A stretch of DNA of 64,000 bases from Arachnopeziza araneosa (lineage: Eukaryota; Ascomycota; Leotiomycetes; Helotiales; Arachnopezizaceae). The notes below the pieces were generated by a model. The model saw only the letters and a list, made by a program, of their open reading frames with translations. It made no database searches and was not told the origin of the DNA. The position numbers and the translations under genes are program-made. The DNA lies in assembly GCA_003988855.1 (NCBI GenBank), contig QYAI01000001.1, positions 682,001 through 746,000 of the forward strand, written 5' to 3'. Each line of letters begins with the position of its first letter. The stretch's first letter is position 1. Positions 11,672 to 23,419 of the stretch are shown one piece after another.

Positions 11672-13455
11672 TCAAATCCAGTTCGTCAGGCCCATGCCCT
11701 TCCCGATCTTCTTTACTAGTGCTTTCTTCAGATACCATTCCCTTGCTAAACTCCTCGTCGTCTTCGCAAAGACAGCTGGCGTAATTCGCCCTCTCTCCAC
11801 AGCTCGCCCAAGCACAAATAATGTGTCACCTAAGCTTCGTTCTTCACTCACAAGTTCGTACAATTGATTCGCTACCACCGTTGGTGCAACCAGTAATTCA
11901 TCCACGCTGGGTGCAGTTCGGTGCTGAGACGACTCTATCACCGCATCCGCATCATGCAATGCGGTGTGCAGGATGTTGGTATTGGTGTTCAGAAGGCCAT
12001 TAAGGGTTTCAAGTGCAGATATCTCGGACTGCATGTTCGATAGAGATGTAAGCATGGCTTTATGTTGAGCTTCAAGGCCAGGCAGAGATGATGTTGTTTG
12101 ACTTTGGGTATGTTGGCGTTGAGAGTAAAGTGCCATTCCGATATTATGGAGGAGGATGTCCTTCTCTGGATTTGGTGGTACCGGCGGAGCGGGTAGATTG
12201 GTAGAGGATGCGGAAGGAATTGAAAGCGTTAGCGGGGCATCGAGGAGGTCCGGAACTGGCGCAGGTTTTGGCTGAGGTTGTGACTGGGTAGGAGGAGGTT
12301 GTTGCAGCCATGGAGGCGGTTGACCCGCGATGGGTTGCTGCTGTTGATAGGGCGGGTTGTTTGGTGGTAGTCTGAACTGCTGATTTGGGTGCGCATGTGG
12401 GAGAGGTTGTTGGGGTTGTTGGTTATATTGATTGCGTTGGTGAAGGTCGTTAAGGGGACTCACGGGAGGAACTGGACCGCTATGGGCAAGGTTTCTAACA
12501 CTTTGTTGCCTCGATGGTTGCGGTGGGAGAGGTGGAGGTGTTTCATAACGAAGACTGCTACTCCTTTGAGGAGCATGAGTCTGACCAGTAGATGGTTGCT
12601 GTCCCTGTAAAGAATATCTTGGATTCTCATATCCTGCTTGTGGATGTAGTGGTTGTGGAGGACCGCTTTCTCTTCTTATTGGTGCCACAGGTGAGGGATG
12701 GTGCGCACTTCCTTGCGGTTTCGGTGGTGGAGGGGGTGGCCGAGCTTGCTCGGTCAACTTTGGAGATCCGGAAGTGGCTCTACCTACACCTGGAGGAGGT
12801 GGCGGTACTGGAGGAGGTTGGACAGTTGGTTGAGGTCGAGGGGTATTCTGTTGCTGTCGTGTTATTACTGGTGGCTCCGTCGCAAAGACATCTCGAAGAA
12901 TGGCTAGAAAATCAAAGAGATTTGATCTCTTGTCAGACTATTAAAAGCAGCTCTCCCTCTCAAGAAGTTTGCACTCACCTCCCAAAATTCAGGCCATCCA
13001 ACAAGATACGGGTGGTATATCTTGCCTTGTGGATCCACATGTTGCCCAGGCCGGATCACCATTCCTTCCGTCGGCGTGACGTATACCAATGGCGGCTCCA
13101 GTGGGTATCGATGTGGTACCCATAACGAGATGGGAAATCTGTAGGTGGTGCCTCGAAAGGCCACTGGTAGAGTGCCTGAGAGGTTGAGGAGGAGGGCGGA
13201 TACACCATTCTCGTAAGCTGGCGCCAATCAGCTTTGCATGGTACTTAGAGAGACGAGTGCGTACTATAGACATCGGTTCGGGGAGACAGGGAGGAGTAGT
13301 GGGAGAGAGACTGAGCGACATCATTGTATGTTCGATTTACATCTTTGTATTCCTGCGATGATTCAGCGTGCGGTCTCCGAGGTGACATAGGGCTGACTTG
13401 CACTTGTTAGGACGCTGTACAGCCAATTTAGGACTTGCTGTCTCACAGCGGCCAT
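11672..13455 (-). CDS. VPS23: ESCRT-I subunit Vps23/TSG101
   Basis: ESCRT-I component that binds ubiquitinated cargo at endosomes for multivesicular body sorting. Reverse exons are 13455-13402, 13352-13265, 13217-12979 and 12937-11672 (548 aa), all in phase. The N-terminal UEV domain (about residues 1-145) shows YENGVSALLLNLSGTLP, FRGTTYRFPISLWVPHRYP, RPGQHVDPQGKIYHPYL and FLAILRDVF. A long Pro/Gln-rich linker follows, then a coiled coil (LEAQHKAMLTSLSNMQSEI), then the C-terminal steadiness box (LVKKIGKGMGL). The first intron needs a GC donor (GCAAGT at 13401-13396) and ends at 13353; this gives SVLTS|EYKDVNRTYNDVA, as expected for the family. No GT donor keeps both frame and conservation. 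It is divergent from the dioxygenase gene, about 450 bases apart. Confidence 0.95.
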
Positions 13456-13905
13456 TGTCAACTGGCCGTGATCATCTTGCAGAAAAGTTGAAGCTGCTCA
13501 GTTGCGGCCGCAGGTGAGGGAACCAGTTCGGATCCTCAGGTTAATCCGAGCCGTGCCCGTGATGGACGACCGGGTTCAGAGTTTCAGCAGCAAATCAGCA
13601 AGAGCCTTTGCTTTGACGCCATTACTGGCCCTTCAAGCCTTTCACCCGCAACTCTCCGGCTTCGCTTTGTAAAGCACTCTGCCTCTAGGCCTGGTGGGGG
13701 CAACGGAGGGGAGGGGAGGGGGCCCAAACGACTATTTATGATTCAGCAAGCGCCTGAAAACTCTTCATCCTCAAACACACAACTTTGACCTTTACATGCA
13801 AAGCCTCTTTACTTAATCACCAACGGCTGAGGAGTATCGGACAGAGATCTGTATACTCCTTGCGTCAGGACTGGGTAGCCTCACTCAATCTTCTTGCTAG
13901 AAAGC
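13456..13905. promoter_or_regulatory. Shared divergent promoter of VPS23 and the IDO-like gene
   Basis: About 450 bases between two divergent start codons. A G-rich run (GGGGAGGGGAGGGGG) lies near 13708-13722, next to C/T-rich leader sequence. No other gene fits. Confidence 0.5.
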
Positions 13906-15428
13906 ATGTTTCCTCCCCTCCCCATCCTTGAAGACTATGGAATATCACCAGAATACGGTTTTCTTCCAGCAGAATTGCCTCTCGAACGGCTGCCCGACCC
14001 CTATTACAACAAATGGGAGGCTATTGTCGCAAATCTTCAAGGTTTGGTCTTGAGCAAGCGCTTGCGCGGAGTCATCGAACGACTTCCGATCCTCTCCACG
14101 GCCGGTCTGGAACACGACTCGGAATGGCGGAGAGCCTACTCGTTGTTGTGTTTCATGGCTCATGGCTACATCTGGGGCGGTAATAGCCCTTCAGAGGTAC
14201 TGGACCCTCAACTCTACCTTTTGCTATTCATGCTGACTTCCTACAGCGCTTGCCACCTTCAATTTCCATTCCTTTGATCCACATCTCGGCACACCTTGAG
14301 GTGCCGCCAGTCGCTACCTATGCTGCAGTATGCTTGTGGAATTTCAAGCCCCTGTTTTCAGACGAGGGTGTTGATAATCTGGAAAATCTCGCCACTCTTA
14401 CGACATTTACAGGCTCAATCGATGAGTCGTGGTTCTACCTTGTCTCTGTTGCTATTGAAGCTCGTGGAGCTCCCATCATCCCGCTCATGCTCACAGCCAT
14501 TGATGCAGCCAGACATCAGGACAGCGCAACAGTGACTGCATGCCTCCATGCATTTGCTGAGCGACTCGACGACCTCGGATCTCTCTTGCAACGGATGCAC
14601 GAGGGTTGCGATCCGCATGTGTTTTACCACCGCATTCGTCCGTTTCTAGCAGGGAGCCAGAACATGTCAGAAGCGGGTCTACCAAATGGCGTGATCTACG
14701 AAGATGGCACGGGTACTGAGAAGTACCGACAATATGCCGGTGGCAGCAATGCCCAAAGCTCAATCATTCAGTTTTTCGACATCATTCTTGGTGTTAATCA
14801 TCGTCCGACTGGTGAAAAGAAGGATGAATTGTCTGCATCTGAACATGGAGCTGTAGCGCCCCCACCCAAGCACAACTTTCTTCTAGAAATGCGGAAGTAC
14901 ATGCCTGGGCCACATCGGCGCTTTCTTGAGGATGTTGCTAAAGTTGCTAATATACGCGACTATGTTGAAATGCATCGCACCGACCGCGAGCTTACCTTGG
15001 CATTCGATGCCTGTCTTGCAACTCTTCAATCTTTTAGAGCTACGCACATCAATATAGTTTCACGGTATATCATCCTGAAATCCCGAGAGTCGAGATCACT
15101 ATCTCGCTCTAAAAGTCCTGAAGCTCAACGCCACAAGATTGACATTGCAACGGCCTCTCGTCGCATTAGTGGTTCTGGAAAGAAGAATCTGAAGGGTACT
15201 GGCGGAACTGCTTTGATTCCATTCCTAAAGCAGGCGCGCGATGAAACTGGCGAGCCTGCAGTTGAAGATTGGGCAAGACGTATTCTGAACCGCGACTCTA
15301 CAGCAAGAGGCAAGGAAGATTTTTTTGCCGGCAAACTGGACAGGCCTTTCCCTGGCGAAGTTGAAAAGTGCGGCTTGGCGGGTGCATGGACTGATGATGA
15401 AAATGGCGGTGGACTTTGTCATTATTGA
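13906..15428 (+). CDS. BNA2: Indoleamine 2,3-dioxygenase family haem enzyme (BNA2-like)
   Basis: Oxidises L-tryptophan to N-formylkynurenine, the first step of the kynurenine route to NAD, in the cytosol. Exons 13906-14196 and 14247-15428 join in phase (490 aa). The first ATG (MFPPLPILEDYGISPEYGFL) gives the usual N-terminus. Conserved blocks include SLLCFMAHGYIWG, LPPSISIPLIHIS, GSIDESWFYLVSVAIE, GGSNAQSSIIQFFD and MPGPHRRFLEDV. FRATHINIVSRYI contains the proximal haem His. A Ser-rich basic extension follows (near 15080-15180), so it is longer than mammalian IDO. Filamentous fungi carry several IDO paralogues of different activity; which one this is cannot be told from the sequence alone. 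Confidence 0.93.
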
Positions 15429-15955
15429 AGAAACGCGTGTAGCGTGCACCCGCAAATGAGTAGTAGTGCATCGGAAGGCTAAGAAGATGCTTTGCATGGA
15501 TTTGGGTTTTTATGTGTCGTATAACGAAATTAGGAAATAAACCATATTCTAGTTTCATGTGAGGGCAGATGACAATAGCTAATTTCTTAAATTCCAACGA
15601 TTCAATGATTAGAATATGCAGGTTGTGCAATAGTGATTAACCCTTGAATAATCCTTTTGCCGTACGGTACTAGCAGGCAAGATTGGTATAGTGTGGCAGT
15701 AAGAGGCTTATCTCTTGGCCGGAATCAAGCCCATCTTGTTCAAAGTCGAAATCAATAAGCATTGAAATCACAATGTACAAAGCTTGGTTGAAAGGAAGAT
15801 TCAACATCATGATTTTGTGCATCTGTGGCTGATATCCCTGTCATGAGGGCCACTTACAGTACGAATCACCGCGGCTGATCGCGGTCCCTGACGCGAACCT
15901 TACTTTCGTGAAAGTCTACCAATTCCATTCCATCTCCAACAACTAAAGATTCAGG
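15429..15955. other. Intergenic, IDO 3' flank and POF3 promoter
   Basis: About 530 bases, A/T-rich on the left. CATCTCCAACAACTAAAGATTCAGG just before the next ATG looks like a leader. No gene is visible. Confidence 0.5.
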
Positions 15956-18053
15956 ATGTCACGAACTTCATTCGCGACTCCTGGAGAGGGGCTGAATCCT
16001 CAACAACTAGGACATAAGAGATACCGCGAAAAAGATTATACTGGCGCGATTCAGGCCTTCACCGAGGTATGTCTGAATGTCCTCTCATAACGTAGTACAC
16101 CACCAAGAGTCTTTTGAGATTTCCCAGCTCGTGGACAGACCACCCACTCTCATAAATCGAGTAGAGCGTGAATATTCAACTTTTCCAAGACATTATGCCG
16201 ATGACTTTCTTCATGCTGGGATTGGAATGTCAGCTTCGAAATAGCTAACGAAGACCTCTAGGCCGTCAATATCAGCACTGATCATATGCTAGTGAATGCT
16301 CTAGATGGCCGCGCTGCCTCATATGAGAAGCTCAATAAACTGGGACTTGCACTAGCTGATGCTAAACGGATAATCGAGGTGATGCCAAAGGTCTCCAAGG
16401 TAAGAAAGTGCGTCACGAAGGCTTGATCATTAGTAATGTCCATCAGGGTTACCTTCGCTGTGGAAAAGTCCTCCAACTCAAAAATGAGGGTGAGCTGGCT
16501 TTGAAGATCTATAATCGCGGCCTCACGAAAGTCAAAATTGGTGCTGATCAGGAAAGAACTGTTCGTGTTCTTCGTCCTGTCTTTATGCGTACGACTGACT
16601 AGATAGCTACTGCAAGCATTATACAACAAGTTGAGAAAAGAAATGGACCCTGGAAAGAGTCTCGATCCGCTCGAGTATCTACCTTTAGAGCTGGCGCAAA
16701 TGGTCTGTCAAAACCTTGGGATGAGGGATCGAGTGTGAGTCTTATTGAAAAGCTGCGGGTGAGTGTCCTGGACTAATTGAATGTCCTAGCATTTGTCTGG
16801 CAGTCTCCAAAGGATGGAAAGCGTTGCTCGAATCGTCTCATACCCTTTGGACGACTTTTGATACATCCAATGCTCGCAAGCCGATTGCCGAAAGATCATT
16901 GCGAGTCCATCTCAAGCGTTCGAACTATACGCTCGACAAGGCCATAATCACAATGAAGTCTCATATCGACGCCAAAAAATTGAGATTTATTACTAAGAAT
17001 TGTAGAAAGCTTAGAGTGATTCGGATCAATGGCATCGGCTCCATTGGCGAGTCATTGCACGAGTCATTACCAGATGCCAAAGCGTTGGAAACCATTTATG
17101 TCTCCCGTGAGACCGAGATCAGCCAGTCTTCTGTTCAAAAAGTCTTTAAGATTTGTGAAGACACTTTGGTAGATGCCTCGTTCCTTAATGTCCAGGCAAG
17201 CGGCGCAGGGTATATTAGTGGTCGGTGGCCTAGAATTGCGTCGCTTCGCAGCATACACATGCGAGCGACAACTGGCTCTTGCCTAGATTTCGTAAGTTTA
17301 GGCTTCTATGTAAGTATGAGCATCGTGGGCTAATTGATGCTTTAGCACGGCCTTCGAGATGGCACTCCGGACGCAACGAAGGTGGTTCTTAATGAGTGGA
17401 GAATCATGCCACAGACCATTGACATTACACCTTGGTCTCAGCTTGAATACCTGGATCTTAAAAACACTGAGCTCAACTATTTTCCTCGACTTCCACCAAC
17501 TATACGGCATCTAATATTAAGTGATAATCCTCATTTACACATCTCCCGAGTTGGGAGTGTTCCAATTATGGTTAACGAGCTTCCTCTGCTGGAGACATTC
17601 GGTTGTGAAACAACTTGCATTGATTCCGAGTCTCTTCGAGCCATCACAAAATCATCGATCAATAATGGGAACCTCAAGACGCTATTGATTGGTGGTCGAT
17701 TGACTGATTGGAATCCGATCCCCGTCGTTCAAGAATATCCAGCTTCAGACACTGTCGAGGTGCTCTCTCTAGCTTCTCTCCAGCTCGGGGACAACCGTGC
17801 CATGGAAATTTCTAAGCTCTACCCAAACTTACGCACGTTAGATTTGTCTCAAACCCAAGTCTCGGGGGTCACAGTACGTGATGTGGTCATGAGAGGAGTT
17901 ACCTCTATCAAGATCAATGAGTGTGATAATGTTAGCAGCGATGCAGCTGAGTGGGCGCGGGGACGAGGCGTGGAAGTTCAGTTCTCGTTTATGAAGAGAG
18001 GCACTCCTTCGCGGCGGTTCGCTGACGCACCCTTTGGCAATTCCCTGAGATAG
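15956..18053 (+). CDS. pof3: TPR, F-box and leucine-rich-repeat protein, Pof3/Dia2-like
   Basis: Substrate-recognition subunit of an SCF ubiquitin ligase; Pof3 and Dia2 act in genome stability and replisome disassembly. Six exons: 15956-16066, 16262-16399, 16447-16560, 16607-16734, 16790-17291 and 17346-18053, giving 566 aa with every phase closing. The N-terminal TPR region (GHKRYREKDYTGAIQAFTE, LDGRAASYEKLNKLGLALAD, GELALKIYNRGL) is followed near residues 140-180 by the F-box (DPLEYLPLELAQMVCQNL, then CLAVSKGWKALLES). Leucine-rich repeats run to the C-terminus (LEYLDLKNTELNYFPRLP, LRTLDLSQTQVSG). The fourth intron's GTGAGT donor after GAGT is the only one that restores VICLAVS. The donor of the third intron (GTTCGT at 16561) is weak but gives the only in-frame join. 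The domain order is diagnostic. Confidence 0.93.
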
Positions 18054-19034
18054 AATTCTGGCCGGGAGTCGGATCTCTCTTTCGACGTGCATTCAACTTC
18101 CAAGACATGGCTGGCTATGATTAGTCGTATGCCCTACTTGAGATATGTCGCACAAACGCCCAGCACCCAGAAATTGTCATCACCTCCGTTCTGCAGCATG
18201 CCTTGCACAATGCTCCCTGTATGTTGAAAAGTCGGCCCCAAATCACAGATCGCAAATCATCGTTTCCGCTCCTCCGGGCTCCCCCACCTGGTCTCCATCC
18301 CCTGGTGGCCGGATCGACACTGGAGTCTGACAATCCTCACGCTGCAGCTGATCTCATCTCACTTTAGCTGACCTCACCTCACAAGGCGGCTCAAATACCC
18401 CTTGCCTCCCCTTCTCCTCTCCTTTATTCGCTGTCTCGTTTCGAGTCCAAATCTGGACCCCACCCTCCCTTCTGCACATTCTTCCACCGCACAAGCCACG
18501 TCCCTAAGCGCCGAAGCGCTGCCACATCTCTCGTGAGAAAAGAATATTGATTAGGGAGGATGACATGGCAGCGCCTGAACAGATTGCAAATACAATCGCC
18601 ACCTCGGCTCCACCCAAATAGGTTCTTCCGTTCCGCTTGACTTTGTTTCATCTGATGATGAGACCCAGGGCCGCTCTGGCCTGCGGATTCTCTCGCCTAT
18701 GGATCGTCCAGTACAGACATCTATGTACCTACTTCCGTGCCATCTCTATCTCATACATCTATTCCTATCAGACTAATCCTCAACTATCCCTCCATCTCAG
18801 TCAGAACCAGATCCATCTTCGCAGCATCACCAGTTATGCAGAGAGCATAAGCACGCCGTGCTGGTCCGTCGCTCCCTTAGCTAAGTCTGCTTTCGCATAC
18901 ACACGATACAACGGTGCGATGACGAGATCTACATCTGGTGATACGACGACTGCCGCGCTCACTCCTGACCGATCGTGCATGATTCCATGCCCAGAGAGAG
19001 ACGGACGTCGCTGCACGGCGAACCTCAGGAGGAG

Positions 19035-19035
<1 letters not shown>

Positions 19036-19062
<27 letters not shown>
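19036..19062. repeat. (CAG)9 microsatellite
   Basis: Nine perfect CAG copies in unassigned DNA. Forward reading would give polyGln or polyAla, but no supported gene covers it. Confidence 0.9.
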
Positions 19063-19065
<3 letters not shown>

Positions 19066-20037
19066 GGCGAGTCCACGGGAACGGCGGTCGTGAGCGGCCC
19101 CCCGCTCTAAAAATAACTCCCGGTCGTCCCGCACCTGGTGCCTATGGCGCAAGGCTGCCATTTTCGTTTTTCCTCGGCAACTTTTCATAATCTTCAGGAC
19201 TCCCTAGTCAGGATCGGAACAACTGTTGCTCCTCAGCTACCGGTGTGCGTGTCTTTCTCGGTGTGCAGGTATGGAATCGTCATTGTCGGTCGGCGCGGTT
19301 GACTGGTCTTCCGACTTCCGGTCTTTGGTCGCCTCCCAGGAAGCTGAAGCTGCCTAGTTTCGTGCATCGCCCATCCAAAGAGATACGGAGGATGTCAAAG
19401 TCAAATCACTTTCCTAGCAACGGTAGGTATTATAATTGTTCTATTCTCGAGCTATTTTGGGTCGGATTCTAATTCTTGTTCGGCGCGATACGAAGGGAGT
19501 TACAGCCTCCTCCACCCCTGGTACCTGAACTTGCCTGACCAATCCTCCTGCTTCCCACCGCATCCCACAACGTCATAGGTTAAGTCCTATCAGTTGGCTT
19601 CGGCTATTCTTGAATCCCCGGGTGCCTACCACTTCCTGCAAAATATGGAATCACGAGTTCAACTCTTCACCTTCCCAACTCCCTAAATGATACAAAGTGG
19701 CATGCTCAGCATAAGAGAATGCAAGTTTTGGTGGCATGCTAGGTACTATGACTCAAAGGAAATAATCTTGTTACAAGAAATATTCTGCAGGCTCAGCCTA
19801 GCGATAGAATTGATCCTCCGAATGGAAACATGTGCTGCCTGAGCTGGAGACCAGCCCCTTTAACATATCAAAAGAGGAGAAAGAAACAGGAAAAAATCAA
19901 ATTTGCAATAGCTGTAAATAGAGTAGACTCGTAATGAAAAAGAGTAGAGAAATTTCCCAAATATGAAAACCCCCTAAACACCCTGGTATCATCCCACTCC
20001 AAATGCGGAAACGGAAGAGGAAATAGAAAGCAGCGGA

Positions 20038-20066
20038 AGGAAGAAAGAAAGAAAGAAAGAAAGAAA
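20038..20066. repeat. (GAAA)n microsatellite
   Basis: About seven tandem AAGA/GAAA copies, purine-rich on the forward strand, inside the convergent gap. Confidence 0.85.
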
Positions 20067-22171
20067 AACGAAGAGACTGATTCAACATGAACAGAATAGA
20101 GCAGAACGCTAAAAAGGAGAAACACCATCCGCTATGCCAAACGCTATGCTACCAGACCCCGCTATGCAATGCAAACTTCAATTGTTGAGTGTCGTGCGGA
20201 AATTCGTCCTCGTTTGGATGTGCGGCCTGAGCCTGCGTGTGTGAATCCCTTCTTATGCGCCTTCGATAACATCGTAACATCGTGGCATCGCTCGTTCAGT
20301 TCGTTCGGTCGTGGGTTCGTGTCTTCTATCAATACATAGGGATATGCGGAGGAGGAATTGGCTCGGTGGCCATTGCAAAGTCGTTGTCAAGGCGCAGACG
20401 AAGCCTTCAATTGGTCGTGACCGACAAGCAATAGTGTGAGTTGAGAAGGGGGGGCAGAGGAGTTCCTCCCACGGAAAGAGAAGAGGTATTGTATCCAGTG
20501 ATCGAATTCGAAGCGTACCAGAGGTCGCGATTGCCATGATACCCCCGTTACCGAAGACCTGCAACAGCGTAAGTTAGCATCTTGATACATCAAATCTGGA
20601 GACTTGGAGCTCGTACAATATGTTTCATCTGCGGTAACGGCGTGAAGATTGGTGATGCGATCCATGACTGTCCGTCCCATATCCCGAATCTGAGTATCCG
20701 TCCCTCGGTGCCGCAGAACGAGATTGGTGGTGGTAGCTGGAGTGCCTATCGCAGGCATATCCAACGAGGACGGTTCGCTCTTGTATTCCATGCCCGGCGG
20801 TGCCATATGCCGCGCACATATCAACACTGTGTTTATAGTAGAGACAGCGACACGCTGCGTATCTTTCGACGACCAAGTAACACATAGTGAAATGCTGGTT
20901 CGAATTGGCTCTGTTGCGGAGCGGGGTCCCAATGTAAAGCGAGAGTCAGGAAGAGGAGAGGAAGAAAGGTTGGAGGGGTTGTAAGTGAGGGCGGTAGAGA
21001 TATGGAAGATATTATTGAGGAAACCGGAGGAGAGGCCCAGATAAAGGAAATATAAAGAAAGATGGTGTAGTGGGCAGTGAGGCAAGAGTCATCTAAGGTC
21101 GAGGGGTGTGACTGCCTTATATTCTGTAGCTTGACTGGAGAGCAGACTGCGAGATGTTATAAGGCAGCAGCCAGGGTCTGTGAGCGGAGGGGGGGGGAGG
21201 TGGGAATGCAAAAGCCATATGCAGGTGAACATAGAATAAGATATGCCAGGGTAGTGGTGAGCTATTGCAGAAAGGTGGAGTAGTGGAAAAGAGAGAAACA
21301 GATAAATGCAAGTCTTAGTCTTAGTGCATAGTCCTGCAAGAAGCGACTAAGTCCCGAGAACGTCACCCAAACGGGTGGTCTAAACCACAAGTGGCTTACA
21401 CCTGGTAGGAGAAATGGCACTTTGAAGGCTGAGATCGCCAGGCCTTGTGCTGAGTAAAGCCTCAGCCTCGAGGAGGCACTTGGCGCTGCTCCCCGGGACT
21501 GGCACCAAAACACTTGTTTCTCGAGATGAAATTAGGTTAGGGAGGAGGAGGAGGTTGACCGCATGCTCCCCTGCTGGTGGCCACACGTACCTGGATGAGG
21601 TCGAGCTCCGGATCCGCGGTGGTATGAGGTGAGAGTGGGCATGGTGAGGACAGAGGTGCAGAGGCGCAAAAGAATCCGAGGACAGAACCAAGAGGCCGGA
21701 GTTCTGCGATGAGACGAGCGGGTGGGAGTCAATCTCATGTGGAGCCCATGTCGGTGCATATGGGATATGCAGGTTTAGTGCCGCTGCGTAATTGTTGTGG
21801 TTGTAAGAGTGTCGAGGGTGGAGGGAGGACGGGGCAGAGAGTGACGAGAGGTGTAAGCCAGAATGGGATGGAATTAGAATGCGCGCGGCGCACGCTAGCC
21901 TAGGTGCAGGGCAACACCAACACCCACCATCACCATCATCCATCCGTCGGTACCTTTTCGTCGCAAGCCACATGCATGGCTGTGCTTCTGCTGGGTCTGA
22001 ACGAATCCCCGCCGCCCATTTGCTCGTCGACGGCCGTTATCAGATGAGAGTCCATGTGTCAACTCGGGTTTCGTCCAACGAGCGTCGTACTTCTGTGAAA
22101 CGGCGTCCCAAAAGGCGTATGTTCACCAATCATCCCCGATGGCCCTGCTGCATCCTGAGTCCTGACTCCTG

Positions 22172-22173
<2 letters not shown>

Positions 22174-22203
<30 letters not shown>
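22174..22203. repeat. (GCT)10 microsatellite
   Basis: Ten perfect GCT copies in the convergent gap. Together with the CAG tract at 19036 it is a second CAG/CTG-class repeat, in opposite orientation. Confidence 0.9.
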
Positions 22204-22206
<3 letters not shown>

Positions 22207-23419
22207 CTTTGAGCAGCCTGTTCTCCACACTCCGAATCTTTCAATCCGCCAGAATCTGGAGATGTGTGAGTCGACGCCTCCGTTCGTGTGCATCTCAGCT
22301 GCCGCATGATCTGAAACCATTGCTTCCATTCGTCAGCACCAAGAGTCACTCATCTCCGTATGAATCAGGTTCCCATCGTCAGACTACTACGAAGCTGTGT
22401 CGTTGTTGCAGCGCTGTGTCGTTGTTGTGCGACGCAGAATCCATCTCGAAAGTGCATCTTTCGCGGCAATATCGGCGTGTATTGTTCGCATTGGGGACGG
22501 GCGCGTGGGCTGTCTCAAACTCAACATGTTCATAGGCTGGCCTACCATTAGAGTTATTGGGAATCGAGAAACACCGTCTCGCCCTCGCGGCTCGATATCG
22601 AAAAAGGCGCTTGGAGCCACGATGAATGACGACCAAGCCATCTTCCAGAAGGAATCTGCCTCACGCGAAATAGATGACAGCCTTACGGTCACGCTAGGAC
22701 CGCCCGGATCTCCAAAACGGTTAAGGTCGAATGAGGCTTAGCCGTCTGCTCAACACCACGTCCGCTCATTGGCCACCGCCCGAAATCCGGCCCAAACCCC
22801 GAAAGCACGAGGTGGCTCTTCGGCCTCGCCGTCGCAATTGGAGAGGCAGCAATATAGGCAATCCCATCTCGCTGTCGGCGGCTCAAGACTCTGATGCCAC
22901 TTCGATACGTCTCAATCGTTTCATCATTACCTGCCTGGGGGATCCCCCTATCGCTCCGAGCTATCCTGCCGTCTGCGGCTGTTTGGAGCTCGTAAATTGG
23001 CCACAGGAGAGCCAGAGTTGTCTCTCCATCTATCTGGAACCGCTTTGCGGCCGCCAGAGATCATCTCATGGCAGAAGTCTGATGCTCCTAGCTCTCAGCC
23101 TCGGAGAGAGCTGAGGTTCTTCCCCTCAGCCAGAGCAAGTGCTGGCCCAGGACTGTGGAAGAATGTCGCTGCTTACTGCAAACCAGGAGCAGAGACGGCA
23201 TCACTCACTCGGCCAAGTCGGCCCTTTGATCATTTTTGTGTCACAGAAAAATATATTAACCTAGCATGCCCGCCGTCATAGAAGATCTCTGTGGACGGAG
23301 CTAGGTAAGATTACGATGTTTGTCACGGATTGTCACTCATCTTTCTTCAACCATGTGCCCACATACAAATGCCCTTGAGTCTAACTGTAAGCACGCCACT
23401 TCTGGTGCCATTCACTAAG

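Larger units (their letters stand above)
18054..23419. other. Long convergent gap with no supported gene
   Basis: The genes on both sides point into this 5.4 kb, so it is not simply promoter space. Promoter-like CT-rich sequence lies at 18370-18480. A strong reverse-strand splice acceptor (GCTAACTTACGCTGTTGCAG near 20584-20565) suggests a spliced transcript around 20.2-21.1 kb, but no frame joins across it. Triplet and tetranucleotide repeats are listed separately. Short frames on both strands overlap each other and show no domains. It could hold a non-coding RNA, a fast-evolving small gene or a decayed gene. Confidence 0.5.

Noticed and set aside
12592..13125. Forward frame of 177 codons opposite VPS23
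   Set aside because: Antisense shadow of the Pro/Gln-rich VPS23 exon.
20387..21085. Reverse frame of 232 codons in the convergent gap
   Set aside because: It crosses a strong intron acceptor signal, overlaps several frames in both directions and shows no conserved motif.
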